Part shown: positions 45,412 to 55,044 of the stretch, piece by piece | Position numbering within the stretch: position 1 is the first letter of the stretch | Layout: each line of letters opens with the position of its first letter | Source of the DNA: Zobellia alginiliquefaciens | Lineage (GTDB): Bacteria; Bacteroidota; Bacteroidia; Flavobacteriales; Flavobacteriaceae | Length of the DNA: 64,000 nucleotides | NCBI RefSeq assembly: GCF_029323795.1 | Contig: NZ_CP119758.1 | Coordinates: forward strand, 372,001 to 436,000 | Direction: 5' to 3' | The notes under the pieces: model-generated | Databases searched by the model: none | Told to the model about the DNA's origin: nothing | The model's input: only the letters and a program-made list of their open reading frames with translations | Translations under genes and position numbers: made by a program

Positions 45412-47382
45412 ATGAAACAAGCCACTCCTTCAAATATAAACAGCCCGTATACCCAACTAAAAAGTCTGAATATTGGTAATTGCCAGTGGACTACAGGTTT
45501 TTGGGCCGATAAATTTGAACTCTGTGTCAATGCCATGGTGCCGTATATGGGAGACGTATTATGTGGAGACGTGGGTCATGCACTTAACAACTTTAAAATA
45601 GCGGCCGGAGAAAAAGAAGGCGAGCATCAAGGCATGTTTTGGCATGATGGCGATTTCTACAAATTCATGGAGGCCAAAACCTATGTGTACGCCCAAACCA
45701 AAAACAAAGAATTACTTCATGAGTTGGACGAGTACATCACCATAATTGGAAAAGCACAGGAAAGTGATGGGTACCTTCAGACTCAGATACAATTGAGAGA
45801 AGGCGTTGATCGCTATGAAAATCGCAAATACCATGAAATGTACAACACTGGACATTTGCTCATTAGCGCTTGTATTCATCACAGCATTACCGAACAACGT
45901 AATTTTCTGGATATCGCAATAAAACATGCAGATTTACTGTACACTATCTTTATGCCAGACACCAAACATTACGGTCGTTTTGGCTTTAACCAGACCCAGA
46001 TAATGGGCCTCGTAGAATTGTACCGTGTTACAGGAGACAAAAAGTATTTGACCCTCGCAGAAAAATTTATAGACAACCGTGGAAAATATGACGTAAAACA
46101 CCACCCGACCACTGAGGGCTATCCTATTGGCGATATGGTACAGGAACGTACACCTTTACGGGAATCCAAGGAAGCCGTGGGTCATGCCGTGCTTGCCCTA
46201 TATTACTACGCCGGAGCTGCAGATGTTTATGCCGAGACAGGAGAAAAAGACCTTATTGATGCCTTAGACCGTCTTTGGGAAAACGTGACGACCAAGAAAA
46301 TGTATGTAACCGGTGCCGTGGGTCAAGCCCACTATGGAGCTTCGGTAAATCGTGATATGATAGAAGAAGGCTTCATAGATGCATATATGATGCCCAACAT
46401 GACCGCCTATAATGAGACCTGCGCCAATTTATGCAACGCTATGTTCAGCTACCGCATGTTAAATCTTAAAGGGGAGGCCAAATATGCAGATATTGTTGAG
46501 TTGGTACTATACAACAGTGCATTATCTGGTATTAGCGTAACGGGCAAAGAATACTTTTATGCGAACCCATTGCGGATGCTAAATAACACCAGAGATTATA
46601 ACGCACACGAAAATGTGACCGAAACACCCAACAGAGAACCTTATCTGAGTTGTTTCTGCTGCCCTCCTAACCTAGTTCGTACTATTGCTACGGTTTCGGA
46701 ATGGGCTTATAGTCTTTCTGAAAATGGAGTAACCGTAAATCTATACGGTGCAAATAATCTAGTGTCCCATCTACAAGATGGTTCCCCTATTAAAATTTCG
46801 CAAGAAACGGAATATCCTTGGCAAGGAAAGGTAAAGATGAATATTGAGGAGTGTAAAACAGATACTTTCACCATTAGTTTACGCATTCCAAAATGGTCAA
46901 AAACTGCACAGATTACAATCAACAATGAAAAATTAAATAACTCCATAACTCCCGGAAGCTTCGTGAAGATTGAGCGTAACTGGAAGAAAGGCGATGTGCT
47001 TATTCTTGACATGCCAATGGAAGTTGAATTTATAGAAGGCCATCCAAGAATTGAAGAAGTACGGAATCAAATTGCTATAAAACGCGGACCAATAGTTTAC
47101 TGTATTGAATCTCCAGATTTACCAGAGAATACAGACATTCTGGATATTTACTTCAACGGCAACAAAAAACTGGAACCTACTTATCAAACTGAGTTTTTAG
47201 GAGGTGTTACTACCCTAGAAGGAGAAGTCCTAATCCGAAAAGATAAAGGCGAAGGTATCTACAGAACCGTTCAAAAACCTGAATGGACACCTTACAAAAC
47301 GCAACTTGTACCCTATTTTGCGTGGAGTAATCGCGGGCAGGCCGAAATGACAGTATTCATGCCTGTGGTTTGGGAGGATTAA
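45412..47382 (+). CDS. Cytoplasmic GH127 glycosidase
   Basis: GH127 enzyme of 656 residues with no signal peptide (MKQATPSNINSPYTQLKSLN), hence cytoplasmic. Active-site motifs YNETCANL and CFCCPPN are intact. The catalytic core is closely similar to the lipoprotein at 41710 (YPIGDMVQER, AVGHAVLALYYYAGAADVYA, GFIDAYMMPNMTAYNETC), which points to a duplication with change of location. Its start is 6 bases after the permease stop, a strong sign that it acts on whatever the permease imports. It would release 3,6-anhydro-D-galactose inside the cell directly for the AHG dehydrogenase. Confidence 0.88.
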   Translation: MKQATPSNINSPYTQLKSLNIGNCQWTTGFWADKFELCVNAMVPYMGDVLCGDVGHALNNFKIAAGEKEGEHQGMFWHDGDFYKFMEAKTYVYAQTKNKELLHELDEYITIIGKAQESDGYLQTQIQLREGVDRYENRKYHEMYNTGHLLISACIHHSITEQRNFLDIAIKHADLLYTIFMPDTKHYGRFGFNQTQIMGLVELYRVTGDKKYLTLAEKFIDNRGKYDVKHHPTTEGYPIGDMVQERTPLRESKEAVGHAVLALYYYAGAADVYAETGEKDLIDALDRLWENVTTKKMYVTGAVGQAHYGASVNRDMIEEGFIDAYMMPNMTAYNETCANLCNAMFSYRMLNLKGEAKYADIVELVLYNSALSGISVTGKEYFYANPLRMLNNTRDYNAHENVTETPNREPYLSCFCCPPNLVRTIATVSEWAYSLSENGVTVNLYGANNLVSHLQDGSPIKISQETEYPWQGKVKMNIEECKTDTFTISLRIPKWSKTAQITINNEKLNNSITPGSFVKIERNWKKGDVLILDMPMEVEFIEGHPRIEEVRNQIAIKRGPIVYCIESPDLPENTDILDIYFNGNKKLEPTYQTEFLGGVTTLEGEVLIRKDKGEGIYRTVQKPEWTPYKTQLVPYFAWSNRGQAEMTVFMPVVWED

Positions 47383-47499
47383 AACCCATTTCCCATATTC
47401 TGCCAAAAACAGACCAGACCGTACTAAATAGATAAAATAGTGCCATTAGCGGTTAACCCACGTAAAAGGAAACATTTGTTTTAGTGTTTTATTTGTGAG

Positions 47500-47520
47500 A
47501 CTCAGGTTATAATCCTGAGT
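47500..47520. repeat. Inverted repeat upstream of the third GH127
   Basis: ACTCAGG-TTATAAT-CCTGAGT is a perfect 7-bp inverted repeat with a 7-base centre, 48 bases before the start codon at 47568, in the 185-base gap. No T-run follows, so it is more likely an operator or a hairpin in the 5' leader than a terminator. Confidence 0.5.
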
Positions 47521-47567
47521 AACCATCTCAACCTAACTAAAACATTTATCCTTTTTAAGACTCAACT

Positions 47568-49613
47568 ATGAAAAGAACATTAGCACTTGCTGGCGGCTTA
47601 TTACTATCTATTTGCAGCTTTGCACAAGAACATGGGGTCATGAACAATTCAAAGACCCCGCACATGAACCTTAAGACCATTGATATAGATGATTGTCGGT
47701 GGACGGATGGTTTTTGGGCCGATAAACTCAAAGCGGCCCATGAGGTAATGATTCCTAATTTAGGCAGGTTAATGGACGACCCTGAAATTATTCATGCCTA
47801 TGCCAATTTTAAAGTGGCTGCAGGCCTTGAGGAAGGGGAATTTAGAGGATGGTCCTTTACAGATGGAGATTTCTACAAATATGTAGAGGCACTGGCGTAT
47901 GAATATGCAATGACCAAAGATGAAAAGATAAACCAACAGATGGATGAAATCATCGCGGTGATTGCAAAAGCACAACGTCCCAATGGTTACATCCACACTA
48001 AAATTCAAATCGGTCACGGTATTGCAGGTTTTCTTCATGAATCCGAACATCCATTTAAAAGTGATGAAAAACCCTATACCAACGGACCTTCTCACGAATT
48101 TTACAATTTCGGACACCTCATGACCGCTGCTTGTGTCCATTATAAAATCACTGGTAAAAAGAACTTTCTTGATATAGCTATTAAAGCGAGTGATAATATC
48201 TACGACCATTTTAAAGAACCTTCTCCAGAACTAGCTCGTATAGACTGGAACCCGCCGCATTATATGGGTCTGATAGAAATGTACCGCACCACTGGAGACA
48301 AAAAATACCTAGAGCTTACTGAGAGCTTTGTAAACATGCTAGGTACAGCACCCAAAAAACATGGAGACCATCGTGGTATGGACCATAGCCAAAGGGGTAC
48401 GTCCGTTAGGGAAGAATCCAAAGCAGTGGGTCATGCCGGCCATGCCAACTATTTGTATGCCGGTGTGGCCGATTTGTACGCGGAAACCGGTGACCAAACC
48501 TTAAAAGACTACCTAGAGCGTATTTGGACGAACGTAACTACTCAAAAAATGTACTTGACCGGAGCAACCGGCCCTCACCATTTCGGAATATCCGATCATG
48601 CAATTGTTGCTGAAGCTTACGGTAAAGATTATGAGCTTCCCAATATAAAAGCCTATAACGAAACCTGTGCCAACATTGGTAATGCCATGTGGAACTGGCG
48701 TATGTTTTTAATGAACGGTGAAGGCCGTTTTGCCGATATTATGGAACTGATTTTTTACAATAGTGCCATTTCGGGTATTTCATTAGATGGCGAACATTTC
48801 TTTTACACCAACCCATTACGTTTTATTGAAGGCCACCCGCAGAATACAAAAGATGAAGGCAAACGCGGTGAATTCATGTCGGTTTTTTGTTGCCCCCCAA
48901 ACATCATCCGTACCATTGCCAAAATGCATACCTACGCTTATAGCACTTCAGAAAAAGGAATTTGGGTAAACCTGTACGGAAGCAATGTACTTGATACCGA
49001 TTTAGCAGATGGCACCAACATCAAACTAACTCAACAAAGCAATTATCCTTGGGACGGGAATATCAAAATCACTATTGATTCCAAAAAGAAAAAAGAATAT
49101 AGTTTAATGCTGCGCATTCCTGCTTGGGCGGAGAGCGCTGCCATTACAGTGAACGGAGAAAAAGTTGACCAATCTCCAAAAGCAGGGTCATATGCAGAAG
49201 TTACCCGCAAATGGAAAAAAGGAGATGTGGTAGAGCTAGAACTACCTATGGCTCCCCTATTGATTACTGCGGACCCAAATGTTGAAGAGACTAGAAACCA
49301 AGTAGCCGTAAAACGTGGTCCTTTAGTTTACTGCTTGGAGAGCGAAGATTTAGTAGCAGGCACTAACATCAAAGACATTATAGTTCCTAGCAATATCTCG
49401 TTTCAACCTAAATATGAAGCCAACCTTTTATCAGGGATTACGGTTTTGGAAGGCGAAGCCAACCTTTTACCAAAAGAAGATTGGTCTAAACAACTATACA
49501 AGCCACTGGCAAAACCTGAACTACAAAAAACACCTATAAAGATGATACCTTATTTTGCATGGGCGAACCGTGGTGTTCATGATATGTCCGTTTGGTTGCC
49601 ATTGCAATATTGA
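47568..49613 (+). CDS. Exported GH127 glycosidase (third, divergent copy)
   Basis: GH127 enzyme of 681 residues with a classical signal peptide (MKRTLALAGGLLLSICSFAQ). The zinc-cysteine motifs are kept as YNETCANI and VFCCPPN. Compared with the other two it has an insertion of about 15 residues near residue 150 (FLHESEHPFKSDEKP) and differs through much of the active-site region (GHAGHANYLYAGVADLYAET), so it probably handles another linkage or sulfation pattern. It begins a set with two sulfatases at 36-base spacing, as if it works after or between desulfation steps in the periplasm. Confidence 0.88.
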   Translation: MKRTLALAGGLLLSICSFAQEHGVMNNSKTPHMNLKTIDIDDCRWTDGFWADKLKAAHEVMIPNLGRLMDDPEIIHAYANFKVAAGLEEGEFRGWSFTDGDFYKYVEALAYEYAMTKDEKINQQMDEIIAVIAKAQRPNGYIHTKIQIGHGIAGFLHESEHPFKSDEKPYTNGPSHEFYNFGHLMTAACVHYKITGKKNFLDIAIKASDNIYDHFKEPSPELARIDWNPPHYMGLIEMYRTTGDKKYLELTESFVNMLGTAPKKHGDHRGMDHSQRGTSVREESKAVGHAGHANYLYAGVADLYAETGDQTLKDYLERIWTNVTTQKMYLTGATGPHHFGISDHAIVAEAYGKDYELPNIKAYNETCANIGNAMWNWRMFLMNGEGRFADIMELIFYNSAISGISLDGEHFFYTNPLRFIEGHPQNTKDEGKRGEFMSVFCCPPNIIRTIAKMHTYAYSTSEKGIWVNLYGSNVLDTDLADGTNIKLTQQSNYPWDGNIKITIDSKKKKEYSLMLRIPAWAESAAITVNGEKVDQSPKAGSYAEVTRKWKKGDVVELELPMAPLLITADPNVEETRNQVAVKRGPLVYCLESEDLVAGTNIKDIIVPSNISFQPKYEANLLSGITVLEGEANLLPKEDWSKQLYKPLAKPELQKTPIKMIPYFAWANRGVHDMSVWLPLQY

Positions 49614-49649
49614 TTTAAGACCAAAGGAAAATTAAGTAATTTAAAAGAA

Positions 49650-51290
49650 ATGAATCTAACAAAATGTATCGTTTGTTTTTTCCTGCTCGGTCATGCTTTA
49701 GGTTGTAATTCTCAAAAAAGTGAATCTGGAAAAGCGCTTGCCAAAAAACCCAATATTTTATTCATTGCTATAGACGACCTCAGACCAGAACTGGGGTCCT
49801 ATGGTTCTGAAATAGTCCAAAGCCCTAACTTAGACAAACTAGCCAGTGATGGTCTTCAGTTTAACCGAGCCTATTGTCAACAGGCTATTTGTGGCCCATC
49901 ACGTGCTAGCGTTTTAACCGGACTTCGACCAGAGACCAGCGGTATTTTTCACAACTATTTAAAAATACGTGAGCTATATCCGGATATCGTTACTTTACCT
50001 CAGCTCTTTAAAAACAATGGCTACGAAGCTACTTATTTCGGAAAGATATTTCATCACGGTGATTTAGATGATTCTCTATCGTGGAGTCGTGTGCCCAATC
50101 CCTATCCTAAATCGGTTGTGGGTTTTGCACTTCCCAAGAACCAAAGCATTCGTGAAGCCACCCGTAAGGATATGTTTTCCAAATATGGCGATGTAGCAAA
50201 ATACGGTCTGGCTATGGGTCCAGCCTACGAATCGGCAGATGTTCCCGATAATACCTATGCTGATGGTTACAATACGGATTTAGCTATTGCACATATCAAA
50301 GAAATGGCAAAGACCAATGAAAAGCCTTTCTTCTTAGGTCTCGGTTTTAACAAACCTCATTTAAATTGGGTGGCGCCAAAAAAATATTGGGATTTGTACG
50401 AGGAAGAAGATATCCCAATGGCCAGTGACAGTATCTCTCCTAGGAACAGTGCCGCAATGGGTATTCACCCGTCCTTTGAGTTACGAGTCAGATCAGGAAT
50501 TCCTAAAAAAGGAAAGTTAGGCCGGGGTCTTTCAAAAACCTTAAAACAGGCATATTTGGCCTGTGTAAGCTATGTGGATGCACAAATTGGCCGCGCCATA
50601 CAAGCTTTGGATGAAGCTGGAATACGGGATAACACTATTATTATTGTTTGGAGTGACCATGGGTACCATCTGGGTGATATGGGTATTTGGGGCAAGGCCA
50701 CCAACTATGAAATTGCGACGAGAGTTCCACTTATGATTTGGACTCCAGATATGCCCGAAGCAAATAGAGGAGCCCAAACGGAAGCTCTGGTAGAGTTAAT
50801 AGACATGTATCCTACCCTTTGCGAACTGGCCGGAATTGAAAAGCCTAGTCATGTAGAAGGAAAAAGTTTTGTACCTCTTTTAGACAATCCAACACAAGAT
50901 TGGAAAACAGCCGTATTTAGTCAGTTTCCTTCTCCAGCCTTGCGGGAATGGGGTTCCTACCCCTTACGCCCTGCTATGCGCGAAACTTATTTTGGGCCGC
51001 TTATTGAAAGTATTGAAGCAAAAATTAAAGTCCAACAAAAAGAAAAATGGAATAGAGACCTCTTCGAAAACAAATTAATGGGGTATGCTATGCGAACCGA
51101 CCAATATAGATTTATTGTCTGGAAAGACCGTACACTACCGCAAGCATTACCTCTTTACTTTGAGCTTTATGACCACAAGAACGACCCTGAGGAAATGGTA
51201 AATATTGCTCCAGAAAACCCTGAACTGGTGGCTCAATTATTCACTCAATTCAAAAACGAGAAAAATATACCTGAACAAACTAATGAGTAG
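49650..51290 (+). CDS. S1 sulfatase lipoprotein (iduronate-2-sulfatase-like, S1_7 type)
   Basis: Lipid-anchored formylglycine sulfatase of 546 residues; the signal ends HALGC with Cys19 as anchor. The signature CGPSR has the modifiable Cys at residue 81, IDDLRPELGSYG binds the metal, and GKIFHHG and WSDHGYHLGD complete the active site, the pattern of the iduronate-2-sulfatase-like S1_7 subfamily. In the homologous Zobellia locus an S1_7 sulfatase occupies the same place. It would remove a sulfate from a carrageenan oligosaccharide. The exact position of the sulfate cannot be derived from sequence. Requires a maturase from elsewhere. Confidence 0.88.
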   Translation: MNLTKCIVCFFLLGHALGCNSQKSESGKALAKKPNILFIAIDDLRPELGSYGSEIVQSPNLDKLASDGLQFNRAYCQQAICGPSRASVLTGLRPETSGIFHNYLKIRELYPDIVTLPQLFKNNGYEATYFGKIFHHGDLDDSLSWSRVPNPYPKSVVGFALPKNQSIREATRKDMFSKYGDVAKYGLAMGPAYESADVPDNTYADGYNTDLAIAHIKEMAKTNEKPFFLGLGFNKPHLNWVAPKKYWDLYEEEDIPMASDSISPRNSAAMGIHPSFELRVRSGIPKKGKLGRGLSKTLKQAYLACVSYVDAQIGRAIQALDEAGIRDNTIIIVWSDHGYHLGDMGIWGKATNYEIATRVPLMIWTPDMPEANRGAQTEALVELIDMYPTLCELAGIEKPSHVEGKSFVPLLDNPTQDWKTAVFSQFPSPALREWGSYPLRPAMRETYFGPLIESIEAKIKVQQKEKWNRDLFENKLMGYAMRTDQYRFIVWKDRTLPQALPLYFELYDHKNDPEEMVNIAPENPELVAQLFTQFKNEKNIPEQTNE

Positions 51291-51326
51291 AAAATATACT
51301 TTTTAAACTAAATTAAATTTACATCT

Positions 51327-52808
51327 ATGTCAATTCATCTTAATCGTTTTAAACTAATCCTATATTCCACTGTTCTGTCCGTAACAACCTTCGGGCTTGC
51401 CCAAGAAACTCGTCCTAATATTCTGGTTGTTTTATGCGATGACCTCGGTTATGCCGATGTTGGTTTTAATGGCGCTACGGATATTGTCACTCCAGAAATG
51501 GATAAACTAGCTAAGAATGGAACTATTTTCTCGTCAGCGTATGTGGCGCACCCCTTCTGCGGACCAAGTCGTTCCGCATTGTTAACAGGGCGCTATCCGC
51601 ACTTAACGGGAACACCTTATAATCTGTTTCATAATAGCAGCGATAGAGACGAGGATAATCTGGGCGTTCCCGTGGAAGAAACCTATATGTCCAAAGTGCT
51701 TCAAAATGCGGGATACTACACCAGTGCAATTGGAAAATGGCATTTGGGTTCCGCTCCAAAATTTCATCCTAACAAAAGGGGATTTGATAATTTCTATGGT
51801 TTTCTAGGTGGTGGCCATGACTATTTCCCTGCCAAATACAACATTACCTACAAATCACAGGTTAAATCTGGGGTAGAAAATATAAGGGATTATTTATGGC
51901 CCATGGAACATAACGGGAAGCCTGCCAATGAAACCGAATACATTACGGATGAGTTTTCTAGAGAGGCAAGTAATTCCATACGCTTGGCTACAAAAAAGAA
52001 GCAACCTTTCTTTATCTACCTAGCCTATAATGCACCGCACGTTCCGCTGCAAGCCAAGGCAGAGGATATAGCTAAGTTTTCACACATAGAAGACAAAGAT
52101 CGTAGAACCTATGCGGCCATGGTATATGCCGTTGACCGTGGAATTGGTAACATTGTAAAGACCCTAAAAGAGACAGGCCAACTAGACAATACCTTAATCG
52201 TTTTTTTAAGTGATAATGGTGGGAACTTTGATCATGGTGCCAATAACTATCCGCTGAAAGGCACAAAAGGGGATACTTATGAAGGTGGTTATAGGGTACC
52301 AATGTTCTTTCATTGGCCCAAGAGAATAAAAAAAGAGCAACGTTTTGACTTTCCTGTTTCTGCAATGGACCTCTACCCTACTTTTGTAGAACTCGCTAAT
52401 GCCAAACTTCCGGAAGGAAAAGAATTAAGCGGAAAAAATATTATTGAGGATGTAATTCAACAAACCGAACCTTATAAAGACGAAATGATTTTTTCTTTAC
52501 GCTATCGCGAAGGCTATAATGATGTTGGAGCTAGGCTTGGCGATTGGAAAATTACAAGAATGGGCAATGAACCATGGCGACTTCACAACCTTAAAGAGGA
52601 TATAGGAGAAAAGAAAAATTTGGCAGGCCGGCACCCTGAGCGACTGAAAGAAATGGTAGCAAGAACACAAGAATGGACAAACAGTTTTGTGGCTCCGTTG
52701 TGGGTCTATTCACGCAAAGACCAAGAGCTATGGAATAGCGGTGTAATGCCAAATTACGAAGGCACCTTTGAAGTGGATAAACTTGTTGAACCTCCGGTTC
52801 ACAATTAA
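51327..52808 (+). CDS. S1 sulfatase (S1_19-like), exported
   Basis: Formylglycine sulfatase of 493 residues with a signal peptide ending FGLAQ. The signature CGPSR has the modifiable Cys at residue 78; VLCDDLGYADVGFNG, GKWHLGS and FLSDNGGNFDHG complete the active site. It is the last gene of the block, 36 bases after the S1_7 gene, and is followed by a strong terminator. The gene order S1_19, S1_7, GH127, GH127, MFS, GH127, sulfatase, GH129 read from this end is the order I know for the Zobellia carrageenan locus. A role in kappa- or iota-carrageenan desulfation is therefore likely; subfamily number from resemblance only. Confidence 0.87.
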   Translation: MSIHLNRFKLILYSTVLSVTTFGLAQETRPNILVVLCDDLGYADVGFNGATDIVTPEMDKLAKNGTIFSSAYVAHPFCGPSRSALLTGRYPHLTGTPYNLFHNSSDRDEDNLGVPVEETYMSKVLQNAGYYTSAIGKWHLGSAPKFHPNKRGFDNFYGFLGGGHDYFPAKYNITYKSQVKSGVENIRDYLWPMEHNGKPANETEYITDEFSREASNSIRLATKKKQPFFIYLAYNAPHVPLQAKAEDIAKFSHIEDKDRRTYAAMVYAVDRGIGNIVKTLKETGQLDNTLIVFLSDNGGNFDHGANNYPLKGTKGDTYEGGYRVPMFFHWPKRIKKEQRFDFPVSAMDLYPTFVELANAKLPEGKELSGKNIIEDVIQQTEPYKDEMIFSLRYREGYNDVGARLGDWKITRMGNEPWRLHNLKEDIGEKKNLAGRHPERLKEMVARTQEWTNSFVAPLWVYSRKDQELWNSGVMPNYEGTFEVDKLVEPPVHN

Positions 52809-52826
52809 TATTCACTTAATTAAACA

Positions 52827-52854
52827 AAAAAGAGCCGCTATATGCGGCTCTTTT
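52827..52854. terminator. Strong bidirectional terminator ending the carrageenan block
   Basis: AGAGCCGC-TATAT-GCGGCTCT, flanked by an A-run on one side and TTTT on the other, forms an 8-bp GC-rich stem that extends to 12 bp with A-T pairs. It serves the sulfatase operon on the plus strand and rny on the minus strand. Confidence 0.88.
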
Positions 52855-52875
52855 ATTTGATATCTATAGTGAAGT

Positions 52876-54444
52876 CTACTTCGCTACGTTCACTGACCTT
52901 GTTTCTCTGATAACAGTGACTTTTACTTGCCCAGGGTAGGTCATGTCTGTTTGTATTTTCTGTGAAATTTCAAAAGACAACTGTGCTGCTTTCTCATCAT
53001 TCACTTTTTCGCTTTCAACGATTACCCGTAGTTCACGACCTGCTTGAATAGCATAAGCCTTCTGAACACCTCCAAAACTAAAAGCTACTTCTTCTAAGTC
53101 TTTTAAACGCTGAATGTACGAGTCCAATACTTGTCTACGTGCTCCCGGTCTTGCACCGCTAATGGCATCGCAAACCTGTACGATCGGTGAGATAAGCGTC
53201 TTCATTTCAATTTCATCATGGTGAGCACCAATAGCATTACATACATCTGGTTTCTCTCCGTATTTCTCTGCCCACTGCATACCGAGTATAGCGTGCGGAG
53301 TTTCTACTTCTGCTTCCGTGTTCGGTACTTTACCTATATCGTGCAAAAGTCCGGCACGTTTTGCCAATTTAGGGTTCAAACCAAGTTCAGCGGCCATTAC
53401 ACCACATAGTTTAGCCACTTCTCTGGAGTGTTGTAGCAAGTTTTGTCCGTAAGAAGAACGGTATTTCATTCTACCTACCGCACGAACCAATTCTGGGTGC
53501 AAACCGTGAATACCCAAATCAATAACGGCACGTTTACCTACTTCTACAATTTCTTGTTCAATTTGTTTTTCTGTTTTCTTAACTATCTCTTCAATACGCG
53601 CTGGGTGAATTCTACCGTCTGTTACCAACTTGTGCAACGAAAGTCTTGCCACCTCACGACGTACCGAATCAAAACAAGATAGAATAATCGCTTCCGGAGT
53701 ATCATCAACAATAATTTCTACTCCTGTTGCAGATTCCAAAGCACGAATATTTCTACCTTCCCTACCAATAATCCTACCTTTAACATCATCTGATTCCAAG
53801 TTAAAAACAGATACACAGTTCTCTACCGCTTCCTCCGTTCCTATACGTTGAATGGTGTTAATAACAATTTTCTTGGCTTCCTGCTGCGCAGTTAACTTAG
53901 CCTCTTCTACGGTAGTTTGAATATAGGCCATAGCATCTGTCTTTGCCGTTTCCTTTAACGACTCCATCAGCTGCCCTTTTGCATCATCTGCGGAAAGTCC
54001 CGAGATTACCTCTAACTGCTGTACTTGGTTCTTATGAAGCTTTTCTAGTTCATTTTGCTTCTTTTCAAGGAATGCCTCCTTATGGGAAACTTCCTTTAAC
54101 TTACCGTCTAGCTGAGAGTTGAGTTTTTTACTTTTGGCCAATTCATTACTAACCTGAGACTCTTTATCCCGAGTCCGCTTTTCGGCCTCGCCAATCTTCT
54201 TGTCTTTATTAATAATTACTTTCTCATGCTCTGCTTTCAACTCTAAAAACTTCTCTTTAGCTTGAAAAATCTTATCCTTCTTAATGTTTTCGCCTTCGGT
54301 CTTGGCGGCACTGATTATTGAATTTGCCTCGGTTTTGGCATTGGAAAGCATTTTTGAAGCTTTCCCCTTTTCCATAAATTTTGCGATGGCAAATCCAATC
54401 GCAAGGCCGACGATACCGGCTATTATAAGTGTTGCACTATCCAT
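52876..54444 (-). CDS. rny: Ribonuclease Y
   Basis: Membrane-anchored endoribonuclease of 522 residues that starts mRNA decay. One N-terminal transmembrane helix ([20 protein letters not shown]) is followed by a long charged coiled coil (about residues 30-150), a KH RNA-binding domain ([16 protein letters not shown]) and an HD domain with [13 protein letters not shown] and LLHDIGKV. Length and domain order are standard. The 5' region carries a structured RNA (see 54534-54638) and zapA further upstream. The stop is only 22 bases from the terminator stem shared with the carrageenan locus. Confidence 0.97.
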   Translation of the reverse strand: MDSATLIIAGIVGLAIGFAIAKFMEKGKASKMLSNAKTEANSIISAAKTEGENIKKDKIFQAKEKFLELKAEHEKVIINKDKKIGEAEKRTRDKESQVSNELAKSKKLNSQLDGKLKEVSHKEAFLEKKQNELEKLHKNQVQQLEVISGLSADDAKGQLMESLKETAKTDAMAYIQTTVEEAKLTAQQEAKKIVINTIQRIGTEEAVENCVSVFNLESDDVKGRIIGREGRNIRALESATGVEIIVDDTPEAIILSCFDSVRREVARLSLHKLVTDGRIHPARIEEIVKKTEKQIEQEIVEVGKRAVIDLGIHGLHPELVRAVGRMKYRSSYGQNLLQHSREVAKLCGVMAAELGLNPKLAKRAGLLHDIGKVPNTEAEVETPHAILGMQWAEKYGEKPDVCNAIGAHHDEIEMKTLISPIVQVCDAISGARPGARRQVLDSYIQRLKDLEEVAFSFGGVQKAYAIQAGRELRVIVESEKVNDEKAAQLSFEISQKIQTDMTYPGQVKVTVIRETRSVNVAK

Positions 54445-54533
54445 ATATCTAACAATTTAGGTTTGAACAAGCCTGAGCACTTAGCAGTTACATTGTGATA
54501 CATGTACCGACCACCGTTGCTCAAACAAATCCA

Positions 54534-54638
54534 TAAAAAAAGCCCACATCAGCGAAGTTTTGAACAAACTCCAATAAACAGGTTTAGGGCTACAAGACTG
54601 ATCAAGAATCCCTATACGAGTAGGGCCCGCTTTTACAA
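54534..54638 (-). ncRNA. Probable small structured RNA, 6S-like (6S-Flavo type)
   Basis: The 288-base space between zapA and rny has no reading frame but contains a structured segment on the minus strand. Its ends pair (AAAAGC with GCTTTT, and AGCCC with GGGCT), there are internal hairpins CCCTA/TAGGG and AGTTT/AAACT, and the 3' end is a run of seven T residues, as in a Rho-independent end. Position next to zapA is where 6S RNA is found in many bacteria, and an Rfam family named 6S-Flavo is known from Flavobacteria. It could instead be an attenuator in the rny leader; further alternative pairings (GTTTGA/TCAAAC, TGAGCA/TGCTCA) lie between its end and rny. Confidence 0.45.
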
Positions 54639-54732
54639 TCTAAACTCACCCTTTTTAAACAAAATAAATGTTGAGTTTGTCAAAAGGTAATACCAATGTG
54701 GGCAGTAACTTATGTATTTTAAAGAACGTATT

Positions 54733-55029
54733 TTATTTTAAACCTAGCTTTGATGTCACCAACTGATCCAACGCTTTTAAACGTTCGGTTGCATTTTCGG
54801 TTCCTTCGGATTGATCAATACCACGCTGCTCGATTTTAGAGGCAAATTGTAAGGCACACATGGCCAAAACATCTTGCTTATCTCGCACAGCATAACTTTG
54901 TTCAAACTTTTTCGCCAATTGTTCAATGTTCTTCGCCGCCTTTCGCAAGCCTTCTTCCTGGCTTGGATCAATGGTCAAAGGGTACACCCTATCAGCTATA
55001 GAAAGCTTTATTTTTAGCTTTTCCGACAT
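54733..55029 (-). CDS. zapA: Cell division protein ZapA
   Basis: Protein of 98 residues matching ZapA, which binds FtsZ and promotes ring assembly. The N-terminal globular part (KLKIKLSIADRVYPLTIDPSQEE) is followed by a helix predicted to form the tetrameric coiled coil (MCALQFASKIEQ). Length is typical. It starts 15 bases downstream of a second small coiled-coil gene on the same strand, with which it forms an operon, and precedes the small RNA and rny. Cytoplasmic. Confidence 0.9.
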   Translation of the reverse strand: MSEKLKIKLSIADRVYPLTIDPSQEEGLRKAAKNIEQLAKKFEQSYAVRDKQDVLAMCALQFASKIEQRGIDQSEGTENATERLKALDQLVTSKLGLK

Positions 55030-55044
55030 TTTATTTTTTAAACA

